A DNA stretch of 64,000 nt from Chryseobacterium sp. CY350 (GCF_027945075.1 NZ_CP116034.1:2294001-2358000), one strand, 5' to 3'. Shown: positions 15,687 to 25,205, counted from the first letter of the stretch. Notes: generated from the letters alone by a model not told the origin. A program made the numbers and translations.

Positions 15687-16847
15687 TTAATAATTATCAA
15701 AAATATGTTTCAAAATCGCCTTATCATCTCCTGTTAAAGGCAGTTTTCTTCTGGCCATTACTTTCTCGGCAACTTCGTAGGCTTTATCTAATTTAAATCG
15801 TTCATCATCTTTAAATCCGCCCCAAGAAAAGTTTTCAATCAGATTAGGAGGAAATCCTTCCCTGAAAATATTCGAAGCGACACCAATGACGGTTCCTGTA
15901 TTCAATTGTGTATTAATAGCAGTTTTAGAATGATCACCCATAATCAAACCAGCGAACTGTAAACCTGTGTCTTCAAAATGTTTGGTTCTGTAACTCCAGA
16001 GTTTTACGTTGGCATAATTATTTTTAAGATTAGAAGAATTGGTATCTGCACCCAGATTACACCATTCACCAATCACCGAATTTCCAACAAAACCGTCATG
16101 ACCTTTATTAGAATATCCGAAAATAATAATATTATTGACTTCGCCACCTACTTTACAATGCGGACCAACCGTAGTTGCGCCATAAATTTTTGCTCCTAAA
16201 TTAAATTTAGATTCTTCACACAATGCTATCGGGCCTCGAAGATTACAACCTTCCATCACTTCTGCATTTTTGCCGATGTAGATTTTTCCGGCTTTAGTAT
16301 TAATGGTTGAAAATTCGATTTGCGCACCTTCTTCAATGAACAAATCTTTTTTGTCGCCTAAAAATCCGTTTGTTGAAGACAATTCCTGCGAGATTCTTCC
16401 TTTCGTCAATAATTTAAAATCGAAATCGATGGCTTTATCATTATAATTAAAAAGATCAGTTGGCTTTTTAAAGAAAATTAATTCTTCTTTGATATCGGTC
16501 ATTTTCTCGATTTGATTCAGAGAAAAACCTTTCATATTGATTTTTGCAGCGATCAGTTCATCTTCATAAACCAAAGCTTCACCCAATTGTAGATCTTTAA
16601 TTTGCTGAGTGATTGTTTCAGTGGGTAAAAAATTAGTTACCAGAAAAAGACTTTCAATATTTTCCGGATTTTTAAATTTTTCCTGAAGATAATTTTCAGT
16701 GAAAAAAGAAACATCTGTGTTTTCTAAAATTTTCTGCCATCTCTCTGAGAAAGTCAGAATTCCGCATCGCATTTCTGCAACAGGACGGGTAAAAGTAAGC
16801 GGAAGAAAATCTTCCCAATATTGTGCATCTGAAAATACTAATTGCAT
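15687..16847 (-). CDS. GlmU-like sugar nucleotidyltransferase/left-handed beta-helix protein
   Basis: A 386-residue protein. The N-terminal half (about 1-160) resembles the nucleotidyltransferase part of Bacteroidota GlmU-family proteins (LTFTRPVAEMRCGILT) but lacks a recognisable LxxGxGxRM substrate loop. The C-terminal half (about 165-350) has hexapeptide repeats of a left-handed beta-helix (KIYIGKNAEVMEGCNLRGP, GEWCNLGADTNSSNLKNN, INTQLNTGTVIGV). In true GlmU these parts make UDP-GlcNAc; here the exact reaction is open. Downstream of a TATTTTTG box and a TTAGA-rich leader. Confidence 0.75.
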   Translation of the reverse strand: MQLVFSDAQYWEDFLPLTFTRPVAEMRCGILTFSERWQKILENTDVSFFTENYLQEKFKNPENIESLFLVTNFLPTETITQQIKDLQLGEALVYEDELIAAKINMKGFSLNQIEKMTDIKEELIFFKKPTDLFNYNDKAIDFDFKLLTKGRISQELSSTNGFLGDKKDLFIEEGAQIEFSTINTKAGKIYIGKNAEVMEGCNLRGPIALCEESKFNLGAKIYGATTVGPHCKVGGEVNNIIIFGYSNKGHDGFVGNSVIGEWCNLGADTNSSNLKNNYANVKLWSYRTKHFEDTGLQFAGLIMGDHSKTAINTQLNTGTVIGVASNIFREGFPPNLIENFSWGGFKDDERFKLDKAYEVAEKVMARRKLPLTGDDKAILKHIFDNY

Positions 16848-16854
16848 TTGATAA

Positions 16855-16990
16855 GAAGTTAGATGTTAGAGACTAGAAGCTAGAGAATGAAAGAGGAGAG
16901 TTCCGAAAAAACAACCAATCGCACTTCCATTTTCTAATTAAAGCAAAAATACAAATCCTGAAACTAAATTCTAATATCTAATGTCTAAAT
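16855..16990. repeat. TTAGA-type low-complexity repeat, copy 1
   Basis: Irregular tandem units of the form TTAGATGTTAGAGACTAGAA on the left and their complement (CTAATATCTAATGTCTAA) on the right, so the stretch can fold on itself. It lies in the leader of the GlmU-like gene and just upstream of it. Similar units occur at 25138-25205 and 28614-28700. Confidence 0.5.
16944..16951 (-). promoter_or_regulatory. Candidate -7 box of the GlmU-like gene
   Basis: Reads TATTTTTG on the minus strand (TAnnTTTG). The leader would be about 90 bases and would contain one arm of the TTAGA repeat. Confidence 0.4.
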
Positions 16991-17009
16991 TCTCATTAAT
17001 ACAAATAAA

Positions 17010-17037
17010 AAAGTCTCCCAAAATTTTGGAAGACTTT
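17010..17037 (-). terminator. Terminator of rpmE2
   Basis: AAAGTCTCCCAAAA (17010-17023) pairs with TTTTGGAAGACTTT (17024-17037) with one mismatch and is followed on the minus strand by a T-rich run. Confidence 0.8.
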
Positions 17038-17058
17038 AAATATTTTTAAAACAAAAAA

Positions 17059-17310
17059 TTACTTAGAGAATTTCTTGTATTTATTCATGAACTTGTCTAC
17101 TCTACCTGCAGTATCAACTAATTTAGTCTTTCCTGTGTAGAAAGGGTGAGAGCTAGAAGAGATTTCCATTTTAATTAATGGATACTCTACACCTTCGTGC
17201 TCGATAGTGTCTTTTGTGTCAGCAGTAGATTTTCCTACAAATACCTCGTCGTTACTCATATCTTTGAAAACAACAAGTCTATAATTTTCTGGGTGAATTC
17301 CTTTTTTCAT
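17059..17310 (-). CDS. rpmE2: 50S ribosomal protein L31, type B
   Basis: An 83-residue ribosomal protein of the large subunit. The start at 17310 ([15 protein letters not shown]) is the conserved N-terminus; a longer frame to 17394 has no support. [15 protein letters not shown] is the diagnostic core. There is no CxxC zinc ribbon, so it is the zinc-free type B paralogue. A TATTTTTG box lies 74-81 bases upstream, leaving a leader long enough for regulation. Confidence 0.95.
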   Translation of the reverse strand: MKKGIHPENYRLVVFKDMSNDEVFVGKSTADTKDTIEHEGVEYPLIKMEISSSSHPFYTGKTKLVDTAGRVDKFMNKYKKFSK

Positions 17311-17383
17311 AATACAATTTTTTAAAAAAATTAAAGTTTGCTTTCGAAATAGTAATGGTATTTCTCTGCTAAATTTTAGGTTG

Positions 17384-17391
17384 CAAAAATA
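17384..17391 (-). promoter_or_regulatory. Candidate -7 box of rpmE2
   Basis: Reads TATTTTTG on the minus strand. It implies a leader of about 70 bases. Confidence 0.4.
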
Positions 17392-17533
17392 CAATATTTT
17401 TTATAATATACAAATAGTTGAGCAATAATTTTTTAGAGATCACCAATTACTGGTTTAAATGAATTTAAATCACTAGAATGAACCGATTACAGAAACAATA
17501 AACAGTAACATATGAAAATTGAAGTATTTTCGT

Positions 17534-17541
17534 TAAATTTG
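17534..17541 (+). promoter_or_regulatory. Candidate -7 box before the beta-helix lipoprotein
   Basis: TAAATTTG (TAnnTTTG). It lies 24 bases upstream of the ATG at 17566 and downstream of an alternative in-frame ATG at 17512, which supports the later start. Confidence 0.45.
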
Positions 17542-17565
17542 AAATCTATATTAAATTCAAATTCG

Positions 17566-18978
17566 ATGAAATTTAAATTACTTCTGTTTTGCTCTTTCTG
17601 GATGTTGGTTTTTGCTGTTTCCTGTAATAAAGATGAGATTTCCTTTGATGCTCCTTCCCAGGAACTGAGCTTTTCGAGAGATACGGTATTTTGCGATACG
17701 GTTTATCATCAGGTAAGATCCGAAACCTATGCTGTAAAAGTTTATAACAACGAAGACAAAGACATCATGATTCCGAAGATCAACCTTGAGAAAGGATCTG
17801 CTTCTTTATATAAGATCAATGTTGACGGAAAAACCGGGCATGAATTTACAAATGTTCCTTTAAGAGCAAAAGACAGTCTTTATATATTTGTAGAGATCGC
17901 CCCGCAGGCGACAGGGCCTGAAGCAATAGCTGAAGATCGTGTCATTTTCACAAGTCCTGCAGGTAAGCAGCATGTGACTTTATTTTCTGTGGTTCAGGAT
18001 GCTGAATTTTTTATTCAGACTCCATCCAATCCAAATATTTTAACAAATAACACAACCTGGTCAAACAATAAGGCTAAAATAATTTACGGGAATCTTACCG
18101 TAGATCAAAGTGTTACGTTAAATATTCAGGCTGGAACGAAAGTATATTTCCACAAAAACAGCGGAATGAAGGTGGCTGCAGGAGCAACATTAAATATGAA
18201 TGGAACGCAAGCCGATCAAATCATCGTTCGTGGAGACAGAAATGATACTTATTATGACACGATTCCAAAAAACTGGAATTCTATTAAAATGGAAGCAGGT
18301 TCTCTTTTAAACATGAATCACACCAGACTTTTCGGAGGAACCAGAGGTCTCGATTTAAAACAAAGTACTGCTACGATCAAAAATTCGTTTATTCATACCT
18401 TTCAGGAATATGGTATTTATGCGGTGGCGTCAACCGTTACTGCAAATAACCTGGTCATGAATAATTGTGGTGAATCTGCCATAGGAATTTTTAAAGGCGG
18501 AAATCACTCTTACACACATGCTACCATTGCCAATTATTCAGGAACAATGGGATCGCTGAACCGTATGGGAATATTCGCAACCAATGAATGGAAAAATGAC
18601 AGCGGACAAACCGAACAAGGCGCCCTTCAGAATCTGAGTATTTTGAATAGTATTGTATACTCAGACCGAGATAATTCAATAAGTTTTGAGCAGACACCCG
18701 GACAGCAGTTTCAGTTCTTAATTCAAAACTCATCAATAAAATATGCTGGAGCTTCTGGTGCTGGATTTACTTTTGATAATAACCCTATGAATGTAATTCA
18801 AAGTTATAAAAATGAAGATCCTAAGTTTACTAACTACTTTATCGCCCAAATGAATTTACGTGTGAAAGCAGATTCTCCGGCAAGAAATAAAGGTGCCGTT
18901 TCTATTGCTGCAACAGTTCCTACAGATATTGTTGGAGTTACGAGAACTTCAAATGTTACTTTGGGAGCTTATCAATAA
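17566..18978 (+). CDS. Lipoprotein with right-handed beta-helix
   Basis: A 470-residue protein from the ATG at 17566: lipoprotein signal MKFKLLLF with FAVSC lipobox (Cys about residue 20). Residues about 30-150 form an Ig-like beta domain, followed by a parallel beta-helix (about 160-430) visible as stacked short strands (LTVDQSVTLNIQ, AGTKVYFHKNS, AAGATLNMNGTQ, STATIKNSFIHT). Such proteins often bind or cleave polysaccharides, but no catalytic motif is evident. The end ADSPARNKGA and LGAYQ is common in Bacteroidota beta-helix lipoproteins. The mazG gene starts two bases after the stop. Confidence 0.8.
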   Translation: MKFKLLLFCSFWMLVFAVSCNKDEISFDAPSQELSFSRDTVFCDTVYHQVRSETYAVKVYNNEDKDIMIPKINLEKGSASLYKINVDGKTGHEFTNVPLRAKDSLYIFVEIAPQATGPEAIAEDRVIFTSPAGKQHVTLFSVVQDAEFFIQTPSNPNILTNNTTWSNNKAKIIYGNLTVDQSVTLNIQAGTKVYFHKNSGMKVAAGATLNMNGTQADQIIVRGDRNDTYYDTIPKNWNSIKMEAGSLLNMNHTRLFGGTRGLDLKQSTATIKNSFIHTFQEYGIYAVASTVTANNLVMNNCGESAIGIFKGGNHSYTHATIANYSGTMGSLNRMGIFATNEWKNDSGQTEQGALQNLSILNSIVYSDRDNSISFEQTPGQQFQFLIQNSSIKYAGASGAGFTFDNNPMNVIQSYKNEDPKFTNYFIAQMNLRVKADSPARNKGAVSIAATVPTDIVGVTRTSNVTLGAYQ

Positions 18979-18980
18979 AT

Positions 18981-19307
18981 ATGGAAATCACTAATCTTCA
19001 ACAGCAAGTCGACGAATGGATCAAAACAATTGGCGTTCGTTACTTTAATGAACTGACCAATATGGCTATGTTGACGGAAGAAGTTGGGGAAGTCGCAAGA
19101 ATCATTGCAAGAAGATACGGCGAGCAAAGCGAAAAGGAAAGCGATAAAACCAAAGATCTGGGTGAAGAATTAGCTGATGTACTGTTTGTTACTCTATGTC
19201 TTGCCAACCAAACCGGAATCAATTTACAGGAAGCTTTCGACAAAAAAATGAAGGTTAAAACTGATCGTGATAAAGACCGTCATCAAAATAATCAAAAATT
19301 GAAATAA
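18981..19307 (+). CDS. MazG-type nucleotide pyrophosphohydrolase
   Basis: A 108-residue single-domain all-alpha NTP pyrophosphohydrolase. The metal-binding acidic motifs are EEVGE (about residues 31-35) and EELAD (about 58-62), the EExxE and ExxD pattern of the MazG fold. These enzymes remove non-canonical or excess nucleoside triphosphates. Start two bases after the preceding stop; aroA follows after 30 bases, so the three genes and those downstream could be one transcript. Confidence 0.88.
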   Translation: MEITNLQQQVDEWIKTIGVRYFNELTNMAMLTEEVGEVARIIARRYGEQSEKESDKTKDLGEELADVLFVTLCLANQTGINLQEAFDKKMKVKTDRDKDRHQNNQKLK

Positions 19308-19337
19308 GAGATCAAACGTCTTGAATCTGAAGAAATA

Positions 19338-20567
19338 ATGAAGCTAGAAAAATCAAAATTATCAGAAAATAAAACAATACAAATTAGCGGTTCGAAAAGC
19401 ATTTCGAATCGTTTGTTGATTTTGGAAAGTTTATTTTCAAATATAAAAATCGGGAATTTATCTAATTCTCAGGACACTCAATTACTTAAAAAAGCACTTT
19501 CAACAAACTCTGAAACTGTTGATATTCATCACGCGGGAACGGCGATGCGCTTTTTAACTTCATATTATTCAATTCAAGAAGGAAAAACGACAATTTTGAC
19601 AGGTTCCGGAAGAATGAAAGAACGCCCGATTAAAAATCTGGTAACAGCTTTGCAAAATTTAGGAGTTAAAATTGAATATTTAGAAAATGAAGGTTTTCCA
19701 CCTTTGAAAATTACGGGAAAGAAAATTACTAAGTCGAAGGTAGATGTTCCGGCAAATATTTCGAGCCAGTTTATCACTTCTCTTTTATTGATTGCGGGAA
19801 AATTAGAAGACGGTTTAGAAATCAATTTGGTGGGCGAAATTACTTCGAGATCTTATATTGAAATGACTCTCGATATTCTTACAAAATTCGGAATTAAAAA
19901 TACTTTTGAAGGAAACACTATTAGAGTTGAAAATTTTAAAGTCAACGATCAATCGTCAATTGTCAATTATGAAGTAGAAAGCGACTGGAGTTCGGCCTCA
20001 TACTTTTATTCATTCTCTGCGATTGGAAGAGAAACGGTTCATCTGAAAAGTTTTTACAAAGAATCTACACAGGGAGATTCAGCTATTGTTAATCTTTATG
20101 AAACGTTTTTCGGAATTAAAACTACTTTCACGGAAGAAGAACAAAAAATAACACTTCAACCGATTGACAATTTCAAATTCCCTGAGAAAATTGTTTTGGA
20201 TATGAATAACTGTCCGGACATTGCTCAAACACTTTGTGTGACAGCAGCAGCGTTGAAAATCTTATTTGAAATTTCAGGTCTGGGAACTTTAAAAGTAAAA
20301 GAAACAGACCGACTTTCAGCTTTACACAACGAGTTGAAAAAGCTTGGAACAGAAACGGAAATTACAGATTTGACCATAAAATCTTTGGAATTTAAAGATG
20401 CTGAAGAAAATATTTCCATAAAAACCTATCAGGATCACAGAATGGCCATGAGCTTTGCTCCGTTTTGTTTGATTAAACATTTAAATATTGAAGATGAAAG
20501 TGTGGTGGAAAAATCTTATCCGATGTTTTGGGAGGATTTAGTAGAGATTCTTTCTGCTACATCATGA
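19338..20567 (+). CDS. aroA: 3-phosphoshikimate 1-carboxyvinyltransferase (EPSP synthase)
   Basis: A 409-residue enzyme of the shikimate pathway joining shikimate-3-phosphate and phosphoenolpyruvate. Visible motifs: GSKSISNRLLILESL at about residue 18 (substrate lysine and serine), the GRMKERPI loop near 92, TDRLSAL near 328 and DHRMAMSFAP near 363, all active-site elements. Slightly shorter than the usual 425-430. The next gene overlaps its stop by four bases. Confidence 0.95.
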   Translation: MKLEKSKLSENKTIQISGSKSISNRLLILESLFSNIKIGNLSNSQDTQLLKKALSTNSETVDIHHAGTAMRFLTSYYSIQEGKTTILTGSGRMKERPIKNLVTALQNLGVKIEYLENEGFPPLKITGKKITKSKVDVPANISSQFITSLLLIAGKLEDGLEINLVGEITSRSYIEMTLDILTKFGIKNTFEGNTIRVENFKVNDQSSIVNYEVESDWSSASYFYSFSAIGRETVHLKSFYKESTQGDSAIVNLYETFFGIKTTFTEEEQKITLQPIDNFKFPEKIVLDMNNCPDIAQTLCVTAAALKILFEISGLGTLKVKETDRLSALHNELKKLGTETEITDLTIKSLEFKDAEENISIKTYQDHRMAMSFAPFCLIKHLNIEDESVVEKSYPMFWEDLVEILSATS

Positions 20568-21004
20568 AAAAAGTATTAATTTATACTTTTTCAACACTTT
20601 TCTTAATAATCGTAATATGTTTGGTCTTATTTAAAAAAGACTACCAAGTTGTTTACGCAGAATTTAATGAGAAAAATGTTCAAGGGTATGCTCCTGATGG
20701 CTATATTAAATTTGATAATAAATCTTATTTAACAACAAACCGATGGATTTACAAATGGAATTTTTTAACTAAACGAATTGTTCCCCATGGTGAAAGCATT
20801 TTAGTTTATAAATTTGATTTTTTTGATAATCATTATTCTAAAATTGAAGATGGATTTAGATTTTTATTTTTAAAAGAAGAAAAAGATCATATTGAATATA
20901 ATGGCCAATCTTATAAAGTTAATCACAAAAAAGGCGATTCATTATTCTCCAAAATAAATAAAAATGAAATCATTATTTTTATAAACTCTGAGAATTTAGA
21001 TTAA
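20564..21004 (+). CDS. Membrane-anchored protein of unknown function
   Basis: A 146-residue protein. The start at 20564 (MKKVLIYTF) overlaps the aroA stop as ATGA; an earlier in-frame ATG inside aroA would put the signal segment in the interior. Residues about 5-25 form one hydrophobic signal/anchor; the rest is aromatic- and lysine-rich with strand-like segments. No known domain seen. It may be secreted or inner-membrane tethered. Confidence 0.6.
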   Translation: MKKVLIYTFSTLFLIIVICLVLFKKDYQVVYAEFNEKNVQGYAPDGYIKFDNKSYLTTNRWIYKWNFLTKRIVPHGESILVYKFDFFDNHYSKIEDGFRFLFLKEEKDHIEYNGQSYKVNHKKGDSLFSKINKNEIIIFINSENLD

Positions 21005-21020
21005 AAAAGTATAAATGCAA

Positions 21021-21689
21021 ATGAAGAATGTCTTATCATTAATCACAATTTTTCTCTTCACGATTTTTTATTCTCAGGAATTGAAAAATTTTATTATACC
21101 AAAAGGTTACGAAAAAATTCTAGAAGTCAAAGGAGATTTAGATAAAGACGGAAAGGAAGAAAACGTTGTGGTTTTCAACACCAACATACAAACAAAGTCT
21201 GAAGGTGTGGAAAGAAAATTTTATATTCTAAAAAAAATCGGCGGAATTCTAAAAATCTGGAAAGAAAATTCAACCATAATTTTACCAAAAGAAATTGGAT
21301 TTTCACCAGAATCTAATCCTTTGCCGGAAATAACAATAAAAAAAGGAATTTTGATTATTACACAATCATTCAGCACAAACTCAAGACATACACAAACTTA
21401 CAAGCATACCTATCGTTATCAAAACGGTGATTTTTATTTGATCGGTTCACTTCAGAACTTTGATGACACTTGCGAATTCAATATGTATGATGAAATTAAT
21501 TTTTCAACTGGAAAAGCAATCGTAGATCAAAAATATTATCCTTGTTTTCCGGAAGACAAAACAGCTCCGGCTGAAGATTTTCATAAAGAATTTAATTACA
21601 AGCTTAAAAAACTTATAAAAATGAATAATTTTAAGCCTGGAGAAAATTCAATTAGAATTCCTAATTCAGATAAACATTTACAATACTAA
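21021..21689 (+). CDS. Exported protein with an EF-hand-like acidic loop, unknown function
   Basis: About 222 residues from the ATG at 21021 (MKNVLSLITIFLFTIF); the ATG at 21015 adds two residues and cannot be excluded. Signal peptide cleaved near YSQ. Near residue 42 the acidic loop GDLDKDGKEENVVVF resembles the calcium-binding loops found in FG-GAP/VCBS-type secreted proteins. The remainder is beta-rich with two cysteines (DDTCEF, YPCFPED) that could form a disulfide. The stop overlaps the next start (TAATG). Confidence 0.6.
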   Translation: MKNVLSLITIFLFTIFYSQELKNFIIPKGYEKILEVKGDLDKDGKEENVVVFNTNIQTKSEGVERKFYILKKIGGILKIWKENSTIILPKEIGFSPESNPLPEITIKKGILIITQSFSTNSRHTQTYKHTYRYQNGDFYLIGSLQNFDDTCEFNMYDEINFSTGKAIVDQKYYPCFPEDKTAPAEDFHKEFNYKLKKLIKMNNFKPGENSIRIPNSDKHLQY

Positions 21690-22483
21690 TGTCACAAACA
21701 ATCATCATCACCGGAACTTCCTCAGGAATAGGTTTCGTGCTCGCAGAATATTTCGGAAAAAAAGGTCATAAAGTTTATGGTTTAAGCCGAAAGTTTACCG
21801 AAAGTCAATACTTTAAATCAATTCCGACAGACATTACAGACAACGATGCAGTTCAGAATGCGATTTCAGAAGTTTTGAAAACAGAAAGCAGAATTGACGT
21901 TCTTATCAACAACGCCGGAATGGGAATGGTAGGTTCTGTAGAAGACTCTACAAAAGAAGATATTTTGAAACTGTTTAATCTGAACCTTGTTGGTTCAGTG
22001 CAAATGATGAGTGCCGTTTTACCTAAAATGAGAGAGAATAAGTTCGGAAAGATCATCAACGTTTCCAGTATCGGAAGTGAGATGGGATTGCCTTTTCGTG
22101 GATTTTATTCGGCTTCAAAATCAGCTTTGGATAAAGTTACAGAAGCGATGAGATATGAAGTTTACCCTTGGAATATTGACGTTTGTTCGCTTCATTTAGG
22201 TGACATCAAAACAAATATTGCTGATAACAGAGTAAAGACAAAAGTTTCCGAACCTTACAAGAATGTTTTCGACAAAGTCTATGCTTTAATGAATTCTCAT
22301 GTTGGCGATGGAACCGAACCGTTGGAAGTTGCAGAATATATTGATCAACTTTTAACTAAAAATAAGTGGAAAGCTCATTATTATTTCGGTAAATTCGGAC
22401 AGAAAATAGGAGTTCCTTTGAAATGGATTTTACCGCAGGGAACTTATGAGAATTTAATGAAGAAGTATAATAAACTGGCTTAG
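21689..22483 (+). CDS. Short-chain dehydrogenase/reductase (SDR)
   Basis: A 264-residue classical SDR. The NAD(P)-binding TGTSSGIG is at residues 8-15, NNAG at about 75-78, the catalytic serine in INVSSIGSE near 126 and the YSASK tyrosine/lysine pair near 140-144. Oxidises or reduces an unknown alcohol/ketone. It overlaps the preceding gene by one base and is followed by a dispersed repeat, which ends the cluster. Confidence 0.88.
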   Translation: MSQTIIITGTSSGIGFVLAEYFGKKGHKVYGLSRKFTESQYFKSIPTDITDNDAVQNAISEVLKTESRIDVLINNAGMGMVGSVEDSTKEDILKLFNLNLVGSVQMMSAVLPKMRENKFGKIINVSSIGSEMGLPFRGFYSASKSALDKVTEAMRYEVYPWNIDVCSLHLGDIKTNIADNRVKTKVSEPYKNVFDKVYALMNSHVGDGTEPLEVAEYIDQLLTKNKWKAHYYFGKFGQKIGVPLKWILPQGTYENLMKKYNKLA

Positions 22484-22523
22484 ATTCAGTTATTAAACAA
22501 ATTTAAATACAATTAAATATTTT

Positions 22524-22658
22524 TTGAACCATTAAGAAGGTTTAAGGAATTAAGTTTTTATTAAAAAAATCAATAGATTTTATGATCAACATTATTCTAA
22601 AAAGCGAAGCTTAACTTAAAATTCTTAACTCCTTAAATCTTCTTAATGGTTTAAATTT
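22524..22658. repeat. Dispersed palindromic element, family A, copy 2
   Basis: Starts with GAACCATTAAGAAGG and ends with CTTCTTAATGGTTT, so the ends are inverted copies; inner parts (TTAAGGAATTAAG and CTTAACTCCTTAA) also pair. Matches the element at 15543-15673. Its right end lies only seven bases before the TTG start of the Omp85-like gene. Confidence 0.65.
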
Positions 22659-22665
22659 AAAAAAG

Positions 22666-24270
22666 TTGAAGTTATTTCTAAACATATTTTTTGTCATGTT
22701 TTGCGTTTTTTTACAAGCGCAGAAGAAGCACTATTTTCTGATCGATTCTGAAACAAAGGTCAAAAAAAAGGTAAAAGACTCACTTTCTGCCGCTAAATTC
22801 CTTGACTCATTGGCGCAAAGTAATTATTTTTTTACTGAATTAAAAGATGTAAAAATTAAAGGCGACAGCACAGAAATTTTTTATGACAAAGGGAAAAACT
22901 TTAACGAAACATTTGTTCAACTTTCAGATTCTATAGTTAAAAGACATAAACTTGAAGGAGATTTTTTTACTAAAAATTTAGATTCGACAAAAAAAGTAAT
23001 CAATAAAAAATATATTGACGAAGGTTTTGCATTCAGTAGAATTAAATCTAAATATAAAGGTCAGAAAAATGGTTTTCCGGTTGTAGAACTCGATATCAAT
23101 AAAAATGATAGACGTACGATCGATGGTTTTGTAGTAAAAGGATACTCACGAGTTCCCAAAAGATTTATGAAAAACCTTGAGAAAGAATTTAAAGGAAAAA
23201 CGTACGACGATAAAAATTTAGTTTCTATTAATAAAAATTTTCAAAGTCACGCATTTGTAAGTTTAGAGCGGCCGCCACAAACTCTTTTCACCAAAGATTC
23301 TACGCAGATCTATCTTTTCATGGAAAAGAAAAAGACGAATAGTTTTGATGGTGTTATTGGCTTTGGAAATGATAAAACAGAAAAATTCACGTTAAATGGA
23401 ACATTAAATGTGAACTTTAGGAATATGTTTAACGGCTTTGAGACTGTAAATCTTTATTGGCAAAGAAACCCGGATAAGGGACAGAATTTTGATCTTCAGG
23501 CAGACATCCCTTATCTATTTAAGTCTAATGTCGGTTTGAATATGAAAATAAATATTTTCAGACAAGATTCTACTTTTGCCAATGTAAAAGCACTTCCTGC
23601 GTTTTACTATCACCTGAATAGCCGCAATAAGATCGGTTTGAGAGGAACATTTGAAAGCTCAACAATAATTGATTCACTCTATGTTCAGGGAAAAGATTAC
23701 AACAAAAAAGGTATAGGTATTTGGTTTGAGATGGTGGAACCCACTGATATAGATCTGTTTCTGTACAAAACGAAGATAAACGGTGGTTATGACTATCTGA
23801 CAACGGTTTACACCAAAGATAATATTACAGCCCCACAAAATCAATTTTATTTTTTCGGAGAACATAATTATCATATCAACGGAAATCATTTTCTGAACAT
23901 TAAAGCTGAAGGTGCGATGATGAATTCTAAGGTGGACTTCTCTGCCAACGAGCTTTATCGTTTTGGTGGCTGGAATTCTCTCCGGGGCTTTAACGAAAGT
24001 TCTCTTGCCGCAGATTTCTACTATTACGGAGGTCTGGAATACCGATATCTCATCGGAAATCAGGCATTTTTTGATGTTTTCGGACAGTATGGGCAGCTCA
24101 ATAACAAATCGCTCAATGTAAAGCCTAAATTGTACAGCGTCGGGCTAGGTTTTAATTTTTTTATTCCGATTGGTTTAATGAGTTTCCAATTGTCAAATGG
24201 TAACGAATTTGGAAATCCATTTAAATTTAATGATATTAAAATACATTGGGGAATTCTCAGCAGGTTTTAG
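22666..24270 (+). CDS. Omp85/BamA-TamA-type outer membrane barrel protein
   Basis: A 534-residue outer-membrane protein. The start must be TTG at 22666: it gives a good signal peptide (MKLFLNIFFVMFCVFLQAQ), no in-frame ATG is available upstream, and the ATG at 22696 cuts the signal. Residues about 25-210 hold POTRA-like modules and the C-terminal about 300 residues form a beta-barrel. The loop-6 motif of Omp85 proteins appears as SLRGFNES near residue 442. Family members insert barrels or secrete cargo; the short length suggests a specialised member, separate from the BamA at 34-37 kb. Confidence 0.8.
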   Translation: MKLFLNIFFVMFCVFLQAQKKHYFLIDSETKVKKKVKDSLSAAKFLDSLAQSNYFFTELKDVKIKGDSTEIFYDKGKNFNETFVQLSDSIVKRHKLEGDFFTKNLDSTKKVINKKYIDEGFAFSRIKSKYKGQKNGFPVVELDINKNDRRTIDGFVVKGYSRVPKRFMKNLEKEFKGKTYDDKNLVSINKNFQSHAFVSLERPPQTLFTKDSTQIYLFMEKKKTNSFDGVIGFGNDKTEKFTLNGTLNVNFRNMFNGFETVNLYWQRNPDKGQNFDLQADIPYLFKSNVGLNMKINIFRQDSTFANVKALPAFYYHLNSRNKIGLRGTFESSTIIDSLYVQGKDYNKKGIGIWFEMVEPTDIDLFLYKTKINGGYDYLTTVYTKDNITAPQNQFYFFGEHNYHINGNHFLNIKAEGAMMNSKVDFSANELYRFGGWNSLRGFNESSLAADFYYYGGLEYRYLIGNQAFFDVFGQYGQLNNKSLNVKPKLYSVGLGFNFFIPIGLMSFQLSNGNEFGNPFKFNDIKIHWGILSRF

Positions 24271-24965
24271 TTCGAAATCTTTTTTATATTTTAATAAGTC
24301 TTCGCTTAAGCCTAAATCTATTTTAATCAACAAATACTTTGGTTTACAACGTATCTAACTTGCTTTCACATTTACTTACTAGCATTTTCCAATAACGACC
24401 AAAAATATTTCTTTCTTTTGAATGCTTTCGTTTATATTAGGACTAATACTATCTATAAAGTACAGTCAAGTATTAACCATGGCAGTTAATTACTATTAAA
24501 AACTCAAAAAGAACAATAATTCCGAATAGAAAGGCTAAAAAACAGGAGTTGTGAAGAGTATTATGGACAGTCTTAAGTTGTAATTTTGTCAGATGAAAGT
24601 AGACGATCGTTTATAACATATTGCCTTAAATCAAATATCTCATGAAGTACATTCATAAGCTGAAACGAAACATTAACAATCTAACTTTACATTAGATAGT
24701 TGTAATGATTACTCCATGCTTAAATATGTATTAGACTTGAAGTTTAAATAGCTGTCTTCTCAAACAATAGTAATATTTGATGTATTCTAATTGTAGTCAG
24801 CGCTTTATACTTAGAATAATTGATTCGGATGTAAATGCTAACCGCAATCAAGCGTTATCGCGAACCAAGTTCTATGATGTTTTGCCTGGAACTAATATTT
24901 GCTGGAATCAGAATGAAGTTAATAGCTGTTATTACAAGTACATTTAACTTCAATAGAGTATTTAT
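24271..24965. other. Long gene-free spacer beside the rRNA operon
   Basis: About 700 bases with no open frame of note on either strand, no tRNA, no recognisable ncRNA and no clear repeat. It separates the Omp85-like gene from the rRNA terminator. It could be a decayed gene or an undetected ncRNA; I see nothing that supports either. Confidence 0.5.
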
Positions 24966-25003
24966 CAAAAAAAAGCTCCTTTATCGGTTGATAAAGGAGC
25001 TTT
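24966..25003 (-). terminator. rRNA operon terminator
   Basis: AAAGCTCCTTTATC (24972-24985) pairs perfectly with GATAAAGGAGCTTT (24990-25003), four-base loop, followed on the minus strand by a T run. It lies about ten bases beyond the 5S gene. Confidence 0.95.
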
Positions 25004-25011
25004 AAAAAAAG

Positions 25012-25119
<108 letters not shown>

Positions 25120-25137
25120 AGGCGTTTATATAAGAGG

Positions 25138-25205
25138 TGAGATTTTAGTTCTTAGAGATTAGTCCCTGACTAACTTCTAATATTCTAGATTCTAACTTCT
25201 AGTTT
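25138..25205. repeat. TTAGA-type low-complexity repeat, copy 2
   Basis: Units such as CTAGAAGTTAGAATCTAGAA and TTAGAAGTTAG (minus strand) inside the 23S-5S spacer. Same kind of sequence as at 16.9 kb and 28.6 kb. Confidence 0.45.

Noticed and set aside
24271-24965. RNase P RNA, tmRNA or SRP RNA in the long spacer
   Set aside because: None of the conserved core sequences of these RNAs could be found by eye.
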